This document shows positions 1-13,467 of a stretch of 64,000 bases of DNA, in pieces. Source of the stretch: Liquidambar formosana (lineage: Eukaryota; Streptophyta; Magnoliopsida; Saxifragales; Altingiaceae). Each line of letters starts with the position of its first letter. Position 1 is the first letter of the stretch. The notes under the pieces are model-generated. The model made no database searches. It worked only from the letters and a program-made list of their open reading frames with translations, and was not told the DNA's origin. The stretch covers positions 11,736,107 through 11,800,106 of the forward strand of contig CM077823.1 of the NCBI GenBank assembly GCA_039720395.1. Reading direction: 5' to 3'. Position numbers and translations under genes: made by a program.

Positions 1-299
1 GCAACTAAAAAAAATATTAAACATTATATCAAAATAAAAAAGTATTGACCTATGTAAATCAAAATTCAAATCTCTAATATAATACGTGTTAATATCTTAT
101 ACAACATTAATAGCTAGTTTAATACATGTTAATCTAATAAAGAAAAAACAATAAAAAAGTTAAAATCTATAAAAACAAGTCTATTCCAAATGTCTTTCTT
201 CCGATAATGTACTACTATTTTAAATATGTTACTTATTCTACCTATTAGAATAGAAAATTTACAAACTAAGTTATTTTGAATCTATTACCTATTTTTCCC

Positions 300-500
300 T
301 TATTATAGATATATATATAAAATAGTTTTTCGGTTTTTCGGTTTGGTTTGGTTTTTTAAACATAAAAACCAAAACCAAACTAATTTAATTCAGTTTTCTA
401 AAATTGGAACCAAAACCAAACTTAATGACAAAAAAAACCAAACCAAACCGGTTTGGTTCGGTTTAGTTTTTTGTTTTAACCAAAACCATGAACACCCCTA
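300..500. repeat. AACCAAACC-rich transposon end, hAT-like
   Basis: The stretch alternates between runs of AACCAAACC and its complement around a central aaccggtt palindrome, and stops at the boundary gaacacccctaa. Ends reading TAGGGGTGTTCA on the other strand, followed by GGTT/AACC tracts, are common in plant hAT-type MITEs. The other end is not seen and may lie before the window, so the assignment is tentative. Confidence 0.4.
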
Positions 501-2756
501 AGAAAGAGTACTCATTTTAATATCTAACATCGGCTAATGATCTCGATTGACAAATTTCGGTTCATGTATCATTTATCTTTTTGGTATTGGACAATAATTT
601 TAAAACATCGTAAAAAAAAAGGAAAGTAATAATTTGGGAATTGAAGGAGTACTGAATAGTCAAAACCTTTTCTTATATTTTTACTTTTGGTTCTAAATTT
701 TTTAATAATTGCCAATTTGATCCTTTCAAAAATTTTATTTTACTAAAAAAAAAAAAAAAAAAGATTAATCCTTTAGTAAATTTAACCTTTTCCAAAAGTC
801 AACCCTTTTATGTATTTTAACTCCTAGCCCTAATTTTTTTTAAAGATGAATTATACCCTTGTACTATAAGGACAAAACCCTTTTTTTAGTGAATTAATGT
901 TTTGAGCCTCTAGAGACTAATTTTCTAGGTGTGCCCCTTCGTGACATATGCAAGTATTTTATATTGTAGGGTGAATAGAAGTGCTAGTAAAATAAGTTTG
1001 AAATGATAATGAGATTTTTGTTTATTGCAATATGTCATGTCATATATTGAATATTAAGGTTAGAGAGGGTAAAATGGGCATGCTAAAGTTAGTGAAGTTT
1101 AGATCAAGTTCACTAGTATATCTATGAAAATTGAAATTTAAAAAGAAAAAAATAAGTTACTAAATTTACTTTTTTTTTTTTCTTGTTGGGTCAACAATAA
1201 GTTTTGAATACTAGATCCTATATATATCCACGCTTAAAACCATATATTCTTACATCATGTACTTGGTTATGTGGGAAGGCTAAAAATTTACTTTAGGAGG
1301 GGAAATATTTAGTTAGTTATTAGTATTTTATCTCAATTCTACCAAAATTTAATATAAAAAAAAATATTTGACACAATTAATCTTCTACAAATCTCTATTT
1401 ATTCAAATTGCTTCATTGTATCTATGCATGAACTAGTGGAGAGAGGATAGATAAATCTCATCTGAAAAAATTAATCAACAATTTGGTAGTTGCTGGGAAA
1501 ACAAGGCTATTTTAATTTTTCTTTTCTCTTTTTCGCCAAAAAGATATCAAGAGTTTTGGCTAGATTAATGCCTTGAACACAGTGAAGGGTAATGCTAGGA
1601 TTAAGGGTCAACGTGGAGCTGGCAAAATTGAATTTGGGTGTATCTCTCTTTCTTTTCGTTTTTTTTAAAAGAAAAAAAAAAAATCCTTTTTTGGGTGGGA
1701 CCTATTGGCTCTGTATTTTATTTTATTTTTTTAAATGCAAGCCCACCCAAGCCCGCACAAAGGCCTGTTTTTTTGGAATAATTACATAGGCCTCGTTACT
1801 AATTCTGGGTAATATTTAGGTTTTGGGATTCGAGCTTTGCTTATTTATTTATTTATTTTTTTTATAACTAAAAAATAAAAATAAAAATAAAAAGAGTTTT
1901 TATTAAAAAGATAAGGGTTTGGTGTTAGTTTGAAAAAAACCCAATACTACGCTAATTTCATCTAAGCTGCCCATAAAATTAATGAAAGATTCAGATCAAA
2001 AGACAAAAAAAAGTGCTGAGGTCAGCTCAGCTTAGCACCTTTTTAGTCTTCTGATTTGAACCATCCACTGATTTTTTAAACGGCTGAAGTGAAACTAGAA
2101 CGGTGTTGGCTTTTTTCACACCAACACCAAATCGGATCCTTTTTTGGAACCGGGTCAAGCTTCAAACCATTAGGCCCAGGCACAGCAAGTAAATTGATTT
2201 GTTGAGTTCAAATGGCCATTTAGAGTAGGGGTGGCAATTAACAATTCAACCAAGTATCCTCAAACCCAACCAAAACCAATTTAAAACTCATCACTTGAAG
2301 GTGGATCAGGTTGTCATCGAAGTTAGCCCATGTCAAACCAAAACCAACATATAAAAAGGAGGCCTCTATTAGCACCCCAAGATTTGCTTTGCATCCCTTA
2401 CTTATTTTACATTTTAAGGTTTATGAAAAATATAGATAGTTTTCATAAAAATTAATTGCGTATTTTATTAGAAAACATCATTTTAAACAACTTTTTAGAA
2501 GAAAGTATTTCCAAAATTTATTGTTTAATTAGACTTTTTCTAACATAAGAAAATTAGAGAAATACACAACACACTAAAAATTAGTCTTAAGAGTGTATAA
2601 GGTTTCACAACCCTTTCAAGAGTTAAGCCTCTTGGACACCATTCAGACTAGTGATGTTTATGCCGGCTTCTTCATTGTGTGTATATTTATGTATGTTGGC
2701 AAAAAAATATAAAGATTAACATATATTCATTTCCCATAATCTTTAATTCTGTGCAG
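501..2756. other. AT-rich region upstream of the cupin exon, no gene seen
   Basis: Homopolymer A and T tracts and simple AT-rich sequence dominate. A second TAGGGGTGGCAA boundary near 2226 may be another hAT-like terminus. I searched for the missing first exon of the cupin gene (the conserved segment ending in a 'YVLQG'-like motif) and did not find it here. Confidence 0.5.
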
Positions 2757-5700
2757 GTAGTGATGGAAGAGTTGGAATGATATTTCCTAACACATCAGAA
2801 GAGGTGGTGTTGAACTTAAAGAAAGGAGATACCATACAAGTGCCGAGTGGAGCAGTCTCATGGTGGTATAATGATGGAGATTCGGAATTGGCTATCGTAT
2901 TCCTCGGTGAAACCTCCAAGGCTCACGTCCCCGGCGATTTCACCTACTTCTTCTTAACTGGTGGCCAAGGTATTTTGGCAGGGTTTTCAACAGATATCAT
3001 CATAAGAACTTATAATATGGATGAAGAAGAAGCAACTAAGCTCGCGAAAAGCCAAACCGGCGTTTTGATTGTTAAGCTAGAAAAAGGAAGAAACATGCCA
3101 CAGCCATGCAAGGGAGTTAATAACAAATTGATTTTCAACATTGATGATGCACTGCCTGATATCAATGTGAAGGGTGGTGGAACACTTACTACTTTGACAG
3201 CAGCCAAAGTTCCTTCTCTTGGGGAAATTGAACTGAGTGCCAACCTTGAAAAGCTGGATGCTAATGCTCTGTCCTCACCGATATATACTACAGATTCGGC
3301 AGTTCAAGTGACGTATGTTGCGAGAGGAAGCGGTCGGATTCAAATTGTGGGTATCGACGGTAAGCGTGTCTTGGACACGAAAGTGAAGGCTGGTGTCTTG
3401 TTTGTGGTGCCAAGATTCTTTGTGGTGGCTAAAGTTGCAGATGCTGAAGGAATGGAGTGTTTCTCTGTCATGACAACTTCACAGTAAGAGTTTCTTTCTA
3501 TTCCATGCCATATTAGTGCACTTCTAAAACTATTGGTGCATATAAATATTATAGATCGAATATAGTGCACTGAAGAGTTTCAACTCTGAACCTATCCAAA
3601 TGAAATCTCAACTATTCATACTATGTGTAGTCTACCACTTCATGTGAAACCTACTTAATATGAATGGTCCAAATTTCACTGGATTGTCCAGTTAATGGAG
3701 AAAATCCTAATCTTAAGCAAAATCTTATAGCACTTAGAAGTTAGTAACCATAAATTAGTGAGTTGTCAACTTAATATGTTCTATCATCAATTTTATTTAT
3801 AAAAAAAAAAAAAATGAAAATAGGAGTCCCATTTGAGTTAGTTCACTTGCTCTTAATTTGAAAAACTTCACTAGTTCAAAATTAATCAGCCTTTATATAG
3901 GAACTAGTAATGCACCGCGTCCATTGCACATAGGAAGTTTTGTGGGAATTTTTTTCCCCAAAAAACATATACTCCTTGACCGTCCTATTTGTAAAAATAC
4001 ATTTTTTTTGAAATCTTTCTTAAATGCTTTTCATTCTTTAACATTCCAATTTTTGCTTCAAGTCTAGTTCAAATATTAATTGAGTTTGTTTTTTCTATAT
4101 CATGTAATTAGTATCCTGTATATGGGTATTTTTATAAATTGATTAAGATGAAGTCATTAACTTTTTTACTAAGACAATAATTGTGAAACAACTCAAAATA
4201 GAAAGGAAGACAATCAATACAAAAGATAGTATAAAAATTTCTATTTTCATGCCATGGAAGAAATATTAACAAAATGCTTGGATTGGACTCCAAACTACGT
4301 CACCCCATCTAAATTCCAATTGGCTGGTCTATGCTTGTCTTCCATATTAATTTTGCTTTCTTGGCTTCTTCCTGATTGTTCACGTGCTCCAGATTGTAAA
4401 TTTTCAATCTCCCTCTCAGTTTGTTCAAGTATCCCAGCTCTTGGATTTGATGACCTTTCTCTTGACCCACATCAAAGTGTGGTAAAGTTCACAGAGAAGT
4501 TAACTACCCCATCCCAGCTGGAATTTGGGAATATTGCAAAATGCATGATGTAAAGTTCTCAATAAAGCTATAATATATATATAAGTAAAAAGGAAAATTC
4601 ATATCGTAACCAATGCAAATTATCATTTCATAATCCTCAAGCCTTATTATATGTCCAACTATGTGCAATATATTTTTATAAATTATTAATACTGGTAATC
4701 GAACACACACGATGCGTGTGCAATATATCTTTTCAAGTTTTCATTTCATCAGTGGAATTGCTATGTTAGCTTGCATGTTTCTTAAACCGCATATGTGTGT
4801 GGGAGAAAATTAAGGGAAAAGAGGTTGTGGTGAGTTTTTTAAAGTTGATAAACTTACCAAATCGTCTCTTAACTTTATTAATTTGTAAGGGTATTTTAGT
4901 ATTTCTAAGTACTGTCCAACTATAAAAAAAAATAGTTTTATGTAGTAGCATAGACGAAGAGTAAAGATATTTTGACCAAATTCTGTTGGACGAAATGTTA
5001 GCCGACTATTGAAAATTGAAACAAGACATGACGTCACCTCCTTGGGCACTCTACCAAGCGTACATAGCAAGCTGCCCCCTTTTTTTCTTCCTAATCTATA
5101 TCTCCCTACTCTCTCCTTTCTTTCTATCTCTATGCATCTGAGTCTCACCATTGGAGAACCCGGAAAGTGGACGACACTCTCTGGCGACATTAGCCAATCA
5201 TTGTCAACCCCTATCATAACCAACCACGACCCAACCATAACCCCTTCAAGGGCCAATGTGGCCACTATGATCGGTGGAGATGTAGCTGGAGAAGGGCTTT
5301 TGAACTGAGGATAGCTGAGTTGAGTGTATGTACCAGTGTGTTCCTTGGCCCTTTATCAGGTTTGTGTTCCTACCCATTCCCCATCTTCGTTTGTCAGCAA
5401 CTAGACCTATGACGCAGGAGACATGAAGCATGCCAGAGGCTTAGCTTTTACGGTAGGAGAAGGCTTCACAGTGGGGATTCAACGGGGCTAACCCTCCAAT
5501 GACTCCAACGAGCTTTCGACAATGTAATTTTCTCATCTATGACTTATCGGTGTGGCCGCCTTCTTCTTCGTTTGCTGCTAGTTGGATCACCTTGCTTAAC
5601 TTTTTGAATTTAAAAGTGTTAACTAGATTTTTAGTAAAGTTTGCTAAGTCTTTGGTAAAGTTAACTAGATTTTTAGTAAAGTTAACTGAGTTTTCATAAA

Positions 5701-7538
5701 GTTAGCTAGGTTTTTTTTTTGTAAAGTTAATTAGATTTTTCATTGAAAATTTCTAGGTTAAAATTGAAATTTTTTTATAAAATAATTTGATTGGGGTCAA
5801 TCTGCTGGCCCTTCACACTTTTTTTTTTTTTTGGTAATTATTATCTAGCTTGGATCAATTACTTGATTTTTGTTTAACACATTGTAGATTTTCATTTGCA
5901 AAAATTGCACCATGAGATTCCCTGTGTCTAAACGGTGAATTTTTCAAAAAACAAATGGAATGGTATATGCCATGTCAGTCATTTAAGAGAGTTGACGTCT
6001 TTGGGTCGGCTTGTATAGCAAGACTCTAATATAAATTGTGTGCGCTAAATTTTTTAAATTATTAATATGAATCATGTGTGCTTAATTTTTTTAACAATTT
6101 TTCTTTGAGTACTCTTGACATCACTAAGAAAATAGAAATACAACATCAAGGTAGAATCTTGGGAAGCATAGCAAATTTTTAGCCACCTCAAGTAAATTTT
6201 TTATCATTTTTTTTAATTTTTAATTTTTAATTTTTTTTATAAAATTTCTCTTGTTAAAGGGAAGTGTTAAGAGAAATTTTAAAAGCAATGACATTTAGGT
6301 GTATATATCATGTTTTGATATTTCCAAGCCTAAATATTAAGAATTATTATTTATACAAGCTTTTAGTACTCTATTAGTCCTTTTAACAAACATATGATAT
6401 TCAAAACTAAGAACCAAACATAGTAAAAAAAGAGATACGATAATAAAAATCTAAGTACAATGTTATCGCAATTTTCTGATTGGGGGCTTGATATATATGA
6501 ATTTGCAATGGAGCTAAAATGAATAGAAGTGGAAGATGACAATATAAATTGAGAAATTGAAGGAGGTTAACTTCCATTTTGGAATATATTATGGATATGT
6601 TGAGGAGGGAGAAGAGTGGCCAAACATGGGCTTTAATTTTATTTTTAAATTAGGGTATTAATTCTTGTTTTTATTAAATTTGAATGGCAATAAGAATAAT
6701 AATTATTATTAATAAAAATAGCAAAATAAATTGAGAAATTAAAGGAGGTCAATTTTGTCATTTGGATTACATTAGGCATATTTTGGGGATTCAAAAGTTT
6801 TTCTAAAATCCATACATTTAAAAGTAGTATAGATATAGATATTTTAATTTTTGTATAGTTTCCATCTTTCTGAATAGTTTGATACTGTTAGACCTAATTT
6901 GGTTGTCCCATGGAATTTGAATTATTTTACTATGTTTTGTACATAATTTTGTGCATAAATACATCATTAATTAATTGTGAACGAGGAAATTCAAGAAAGT
7001 TGATACTCTTGGTAGCTAGCCATCATAATAAATGAGATTAAAAAACCAAAATAAAGGCATTCACGATTCATTAAAATTGATCATATATACTATCAAATTA
7101 ATGTGATGGCTTGAATAATTTCTAATGATCCCATTCAAGATGAATGGATTTTTATGTTATAAGAAGTCCAAATTTCAAATGAAACCACTTAAATTTTATA
7201 GAACAACCAAAGAGACCTCTATGTTTTAACATATTATATGATCTTTATATTTTTTGAATGTATCAATTTTGGGAATAAATTTAGTCAGTCACTTTGACAA
7301 TCAACTTAGTTACCAGCTTTCCACAAAACTGACATTAATCTGCAAAAATTCTTTGACATTTTGTTTTCCTTTTTATTGCAGACCAGTGATTGAACAGTTG
7401 AGTGGGAAAATATCGGTGTGGAAAGCTTTATCTCCAGTAGTTCTACAAGCCTCTCTTAATGTGACTGCGGAGTTCGAGAAAAATTTCATCTCAAAGGTTG
7501 CCAAGAGTCCAATTATTATCCCTCCAACACAAGAATGA
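2757..7538 (+). CDS. 11S-globulin-like cupin protein (RmlC-like), 5' incomplete
   Basis: Two exons are supported. Exon 2757-3483 follows a gtgcag acceptor and ends at CA|GTAAGAG. Exon 7382-7538 follows a tattgcag acceptor and ends in TGA. Joining them keeps the frame (the split codon is CAA, Gln) and gives about 293 residues. The protein matches the plant germin/11S-globulin-like family of non-storage two-cupin proteins (Arabidopsis At1g07750 and At2g28680 type). Visible marks are KKGDTIQVPSGAVSWW and FLTG in cupin 1, then GSGRIQIVGIDGKRVLD, VKAGVLFVVPRFFVV and, after the intron, SVWKALSP in cupin 2 and the tail. Relatives are about 350-360 residues, so roughly 65 N-terminal residues are missing. 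No start codon is claimed: the ATG at 2777 is internal. Either exon 1 lies before the window or the gene is truncated. The visible frame is intact, so it may be functional. Its biochemical role is not established for the family. Confidence 0.82.
3484..7381 (+). other. 3.9 kb intron of the cupin gene
   Basis: It is bounded by GTAAGAG and TTTTATTGCAG. It is unusually long for a plant intron, AT-rich, and contains the 21-bp tandem repeat at 5618-5745. Open frames inside it (4254-4553, and both strands around 4810-5308) have no recognisable family and fit chance or decayed repeats. Confidence 0.7.
5618..5745. repeat. 21-bp tandem repeat in the cupin intron
   Basis: About six imperfect copies of GTTAACTAGATTTTTAGTAAA run head to tail; the fifth is expanded by a T run. 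Confidence 0.8.
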
Positions 7539-9070
7539 AAGCCCTACTCTCACCATTACTTTACTATCTCTTATTATCTGCGTGACAAAGCGGGTGACGT
7601 GCCAATGTCATAAAAGTAATATAAGTCAGTGTGGCAAATGATATGGTATATGTCTTATCATTTATTGTGCTGACATAAAATTGATACGTCCCCTGCTACA
7701 TCAAGTGCTTAATGAGAGATGGAGAAATGGCGATGAAAATAAATATACTATCATTCCTTCAAGGAATTAAATTATCTATACCTAAATAAAAAAACTGACT
7801 TTGTTTGGTTATTGGGAGATTCAATGGACCACTAATAAATTGAAAAATGATGTTCTTTTCAATAAACAATGACTATCATTTGTTTAGTTGTGATAGAATT
7901 AAGGGAGATTTGATGGACCTACAAATAGTTTGAAAAATGTACTTCTTTTCATAGTAATGATAATGTGGTTGTACTAAAGTGGAGGAGCTTACATTTCTTT
8001 TCATAATATTAATGTCATGATGCTAAAGTGTGTGTGTGTGTTGCACCAAGCCTTACTTAATAAGGTCTTTCTTATTTTGAATGCCACGCAATTTGCTTAA
8101 TCCATTTCGAATACCTCAAAGTTCAGCACAAACACTAGTGGATACCCGAATAAAACCTTTAATCTAAACATCAATGCAATTATGAAATAGAATGCAAACC
8201 CCTACCGCCCCAAGATTACCCAAAGAACTCATGTCAGTATAAAAGGTAATCCGAGGAGATGGGCTTACAACCCATGCTATCAATTTGGAAACATGAGGCT
8301 GGAAAGGAGGACTTCAAACAGTATGGGGTGTACCCAAAGACTTAAATATCAATATTGATGGATATATCAAAGGTTTAAAAGCACAGATATATCAAATATA
8401 TTGATAGATATTTTGATATCGATTTTCAGATATAATGGATATTATTAGTTAATCACATATGTTTTTGTTGAAATTTTGAGAAACAATGATTTAAACTCTA
8501 ATGAACAGTATTTTATAAGAAAAAATTTTCAATTTAAATGTGTATATATAAGACAAATATGTATTGGGTAGGGTATAAAAAGTGTGCAATGTTGAGTGAA
8601 AGAAAGAACATTTTAAGAGAGTAAATGAAGAGCGTTACTTCATAACACTAATTTAAGTCATTAGTATGATTGAAATATTTATATAAATCAATACTAAAAG
8701 AGTAAAATGTGATAATTCTGACATAGTAACAAGAAATTTAATATCTTAATATCATTGATATATATATATATCCTTGATATAGTCAATATATCTTGATATA
8801 TTCAATAAATCAATGATACTATGTGAAAAAAAAAAAGAAAAGAAAAGAAGATATTATGAATATATCGATATTTTATCAATAATATAAAAAATATGAACAA
8901 TATCGTAAAAATATTTTGTGAAAAAGATATATGAGGTAGATATCATATTAAGGGATCTAAATACATAGATATATCTTGGATATTTTAGTCAAAGAGTGAT
9001 TATCATAATTGGATTTATTTCTACTAAGATGAATAATCCAAGCAGGGTAAAAACAAACAAGGTTCCCCAT
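7539..9070. other. Intergenic AT-rich DNA with short duplications
   Basis: A roughly 88-bp direct duplication lies at about 7815-7970, a short (TG)n tract near 8030, and a region dense in GATATAT words at 8325-8990. No coding region is supported. Confidence 0.5.
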
Positions 9071-11915
9071 TGTAAACACTCCATTTTCACCCTTATGAGT
9101 TCATATTAGCATTGGTTTAGGTTTGGATGTGTTTAGGAGTCTCTAAGCCTTTAAGGACATTTTTGCCCAAGCTTATGAGAATAGTTCATTATTGCATGCA
9201 TATTTTGTTTTATTTTTGCATTGCATTACTTGCATTTAGTTTCTAGGTGCATTTAGGATACGTGTGTGCAATTTGGTTCAAATCCAGATAGGTTTGGATA
9301 GTTAATTAGAACTTTTGCGACTTGAAGGGCAATTTCATCTTTTAACTTGTATCTTTTCCAATTGACCTCCAAATTCATCCCAGATTGTTCCAATGAGTTT
9401 ATAATGATGAAAAGAGTCTAATTGTAGTGACAATTTAAGGATTGAATAGGTTTGAGATTGATTTACCATATTATTCTCTTATTAGTTAATTGACCCTTTT
9501 TGGTTAACCACCTTATTAAACCCAGCCACTTGACCATGATTGGAGATTTTGGTCCAAGAATATTCTAAACTTGTTTTTCATTGAAATATGAGAATTTGGG
9601 CTTTTGAATCACTCAATTTGGAGTTAATTTGACCAAGATATATATGACCGTTTTATAAAGATAAAAACCCGAAATAAGTCAAAACCAGGGGAATTAGGAG
9701 TCAACCCTCGGGTGACCGGTTCACCCAATTGGTCCAACTGGTTGGGCTAACCAATCCAACCGGTCACCCGAGATTCCATGCTTAGTTTTCCCTATTTTCA
9801 AGGATACGCGTTTTTGGACTCTCCTATTATATTTTTCTTGTTTCAAAAGAGTTTTAATCTTATTGTTAAGTGACTTTGAGTTGTTTAAAGCCTAAGGGAA
9901 TTAATAATAGCCTTAGATTAGTTTAATGGTGAATTAATTTCAGCCATTGAATCTTAAGGTTGGTTAACTATAAATATAGACCCTCTTATCAGCATTAGGG
10001 AGACTTTTGACACCCCATATTCACTAGAGAAAGGGGGACCACAAATTTGCACGCACATATAAACTTTGAAAGAGCATTCTACTGCATTTTTGAAGAAGAA
10101 TAAGATGGAGATGGAGTTCAAGCCGAAGAAGGAAAAACGCAACGAAGGCCTTCTTTGTTGTAAGTTTCCATCATCTCTCTATATTCTCTCTCAATCTTCT
10201 CATGGTCAATTCTATGCATGCTTAGGGCTTGTTATTGATTTCAATATCATGTTTACTTGATATTATTAAGTTTATATAATTATTATTGAGTGCAATCATG
10301 CTAGTGGAGTAGGGTTTTGTGAAATGTGTGCTGATAGTATTTTCTTTCTCTAGAATAGGGGTATGTTTTGCATAGCATGTTAGTTGATGTGTTAGGGTTG
10401 TTTTCTCTTGATGGTTCATTTATATGCATGATTTTAAGCATTTTCATGTAAAACACTTTCTATGTAGGGTTTATCTTCGTGGGTATATAGATGATTATTC
10501 TTTTGGAGAATAATTATCCTTTTTAGATGGTAAGTTTTTGCATGGGTGCTTTCTTGAGTATGTTTAAGTGCGCCATTAGTTTTTTTGTATTCTTAGGTAT
10601 ATAATTTATAGAGGATATGTGAAGAAATCATTCATGCGGAGTTTTTTCTATGTAAAATTATTCTAGAATAGTTTTTCTTAAGAAAGCTTGCCATGAGATA
10701 GTTATTTTATGTTTCTACATAAAATCATTATCTAATACATCATCTTTTATTTTCTTTTCATGTTTTGGATTATTATATGATATTTTCATCATAGTAATTC
10801 ATATTTAGCATGTTTTTGATATTTTTGTGCATGATAGTGAGTCTAACGTATATAGGAGTATATTAGGGTTTTGTCTTTCTTTTGATTTTTGTTCTTTGCA
10901 TGATCTTTAGGATGTTTTAAGATTTTTTAGTATTCTGTTCAGATTTGATTTAGACTTTCTAATGATGATTTGAGCATGAATGTGATTGGTTTGAGCATAA
11001 TAATTGCCCTATAGCATACATGGGGTGATTAATTGGTGATTTCTCAATGTTTTAAGATAATTGGCATATGGTAAGTTGGTTCATGGTGAGTTCTATTATG
11101 AATTGTTCTCTTCTCCCTCTTGGGTTATTCTTTTTACTTATGAATTATAATTCATAAGTTTCCTACTTTTATAAAACTTCTTATTTGTCAAGAGTTCTCT
11201 TTCTTCTCAAATTCCTATTTTCTCTTATTCCTTCTTTAGAAGCTTCTTACTTTTAAAAAACTCTTCTTTTCTTTAATGGAAACTTAGGGTTATTAGTTCA
11301 TTGTAAAGGGAGTAACCCCTTCTCAATCAAACTATGTGGATTTTGATCCTTACATCTTTGTATGTGGGGTATGTAGGCGCTTATTTGATGTTCAAGTATG
11401 CCCCAGAATACAAAGTATCTTACGTTTTCTTTTCTTTTCTTTCTTTTATTCTTTATCTCTCTCTCTATCACTTTCCATATTTCTCTTATTTGTTCATAGA
11501 TGTTTATGAATGTTTTATGAATGTTTATGGATGAATGGATAGTTATGGATTATTCTTTACATATGCATGGTAACTAATTAGGAAATGGTTGAAATAGCCT
11601 ATATAAATTAAGAGACCCATTTTGGGGCAATGTGGGTGCCTATAGGATGTTTCCTAAAACCTTCCCACATCGTAACTTAGTCTCCGAATTCTCTCTTTGA
11701 TTTGTTAAGACTTATTTTTCTTTATTTGGAGTCATGTGTTTGGTTTTAAAAAGGTTTTCTTTAAAATATTTTATGGTTTTCTCTTTTCCTTAAAAAAATG
11801 AGATGGCGACGTACTCCTTGTTTATTTTGTTTTTGTGAACCTTTAAAAACAGATTTTTATTTATTTAAATCTCTACACTTTTTAAAAGGGGCGATCAAAA
11901 CCCATGGTTCACACT
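9071..11915 (+). mobile_element. LTR1 copy A, long LTR of a gypsy-like retrotransposon
   Basis: It begins TGTAAACACTCC and ends ATGGTTCACA, giving the TG...CA limits of an LTR of 2845 bp. The same sequence recurs inverted at 22277-31898, minus two insertions, and in pieces near 61000. Three copies end at the same GGTTCACA, which fixes that border. The TGTARACACYCCATTTT start resembles Tat-type LTRs elsewhere in this window. No PBS follows and no 5-bp duplication is seen, so it is a solo or rearranged LTR. Short open frames inside it are not genes. Confidence 0.75.
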
Positions 11916-13467
11916 AGGGTTTTGATTATAAACCCTTTTGTTGTTTATGGAAATTCTAATATGTTTAAGGGCTGAAATAGGTTAATTTTGAAACCTATAT
12001 ATTGAGCTATGTTTTTTAAGTCGAAGTTTTGTGGGTTGTTTTTATAAAAGTATTTTGAAACCATTACTTTGAAAAATGGTTAGAAAATGATTTAAATGAT
12101 TTATGGGAGCTATTTCATACTCCCTCAGTGCCACTAAGATAGGTCATTTTTACAATTTTTTTTTTCCAAAATATTTGTCCACTTTGAAAAGTCAAAATTA
12201 TAATTTTTTAAGTTTCCTACAATACCCCTTGTTATTTCAATAATTACTTTCAACACAAAACCCAATACAAAAAAGGAAAGGGTAATTTTGGAAAGATGGA
12301 ACTTAATAAATGATAAATCAATGCAATGATGGTATTTTCTTAAACTTCATGTTTTGTCAAATATGGCCTATTTTTGTGAGATGGAGGGAGTATGATTTAA
12401 ATGCATAAACTTGTTATATGGTCTTCTTAGAAAATTTGTATTCATAATTTTTCAGTTTATATAAGAATTATGGAAGTGATAAATAAAAAGGAAAAATGGT
12501 GATGTTAAGGGCTATTAGAGTCAGGGCGGTCCCAAAAATGGGACGTCATGTCATGTTCTCCTATTCTTTAGTCCTAGGCGATTTAATGTTGTCCCAAATC
12601 CGGGTTACTGCGATCCCAATTAGGAATGTCGTGTTGTGTCTTCCGGTGTTAAGATTAATATGCTCCCAAGTAAGGATGTCATGTCGTGTTTCCTCTTATT
12701 CTATGCACGAGGGCCCCACATGACCTAGGGAGGATTATTGGCTTGAATGTTAGATTATGGTGTCATCAAATAATGATGATTAATTACCTTTTTATAAAAA
12801 AAGGAATTGGTAGTGAGGTATGTTAGTATTAAATCAAAATGATTTATTTTCCGCAATTTATTCTTTTGTGCTTATACAAGTTTTATTTTTTGATAAATTA
12901 TATTGCAAACTAACAATGGTTTTGTAGGGCTTTTTTGAAAAGTATATAAAATTATAGTTTTAAAACCTTAAGTTATTTTGGGAAAATGTTTTCCTAGTGA
13001 GCGTATGGCTCACACCCCCTTAGTTTTCTTGAAAGTCTTATTTTCAAAAATAAAACTTGACCTGGGTTTATGGGAACGCGTTATCATGCATACATTCATT
13101 TTGAAGATGTGTAAATATTTATGAAGATTTTTGTATTTTGTTTCAGCTTGAAGCCTAAGCATGTAAATAATTAAATTCATGGACTGTAATAATAAGTTGA
13201 GCAATGGATGTGTATGCGGATGAGACCCATGTGGTTATGATGTAGCCTGTAGATTTATTTATTTTAGATATATTGTATGGATGAACTGAGATATTCTAAA
13301 TGCGTTTTCCACAGGTTTCTAACTTCAATAACTTGGTATGTCCTATTTATAGTCGGGACCATGACAGATTTTCTAAAAAAGGTTTTTTTATTAAATATCC
13401 ACCAAAATTGGCTTTAAAAATTGATTTTCTTACTATACAACTAACAGCCCCATTTCAGGTCGTTATA
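11916..13467 (-). mobile_element. LTR2 fragment, inverted, with a nested MITE
   Basis: On the minus strand this matches the first ~1.5 kb of the complete LTR2 at 23122-25177, starting near TATAACGACCTGAAATGGGG (the complete copy starts TGTAACGACCCG). It stops where it meets LTR1 copy A, so its 3' part is lost. A 271-bp MITE interrupts it. It includes the LTR2 sub-repeat with the words gggacgtcatg and cgtgttt. Confidence 0.7.
12120..12390. mobile_element. Stowaway-like (Tc1/mariner) MITE, 271 bp
   Basis: The ends are CTCCCTCAGTGCCACTAAGA on the left and, as complement, CTCCCTCCATCTCACAAAAA on the right, with imperfect inversion for about 30 bp. TA flanks both sides (12118-12119 and 12391-12392). 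The complete LTR2 copy has a single TA at the same place (attTCATAtgatt near 24290), which is the empty site. Confidence 0.88.

Noticed and set aside
4254..4553. 99-codon plus-strand frame in the cupin intron
   Set aside because: It ends without any recognisable domain, sits inside an intron, and the opposite strand is just as open, so chance or decayed repeat is more likely than a gene.
4810..5308. Overlapping open frames on both strands (151 and 99 codons)
   Set aside because: Mutual shadows in a repeat-like intronic patch with no family similarity I can name.
12496..12723. 75-codon frame in LTR2 copy A, and its counterpart at 23950-24141
   Set aside because: Both are produced by the ~50-bp LTR2 sub-repeat. 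The frame is not shared in sense and direction in a way that suggests coding.
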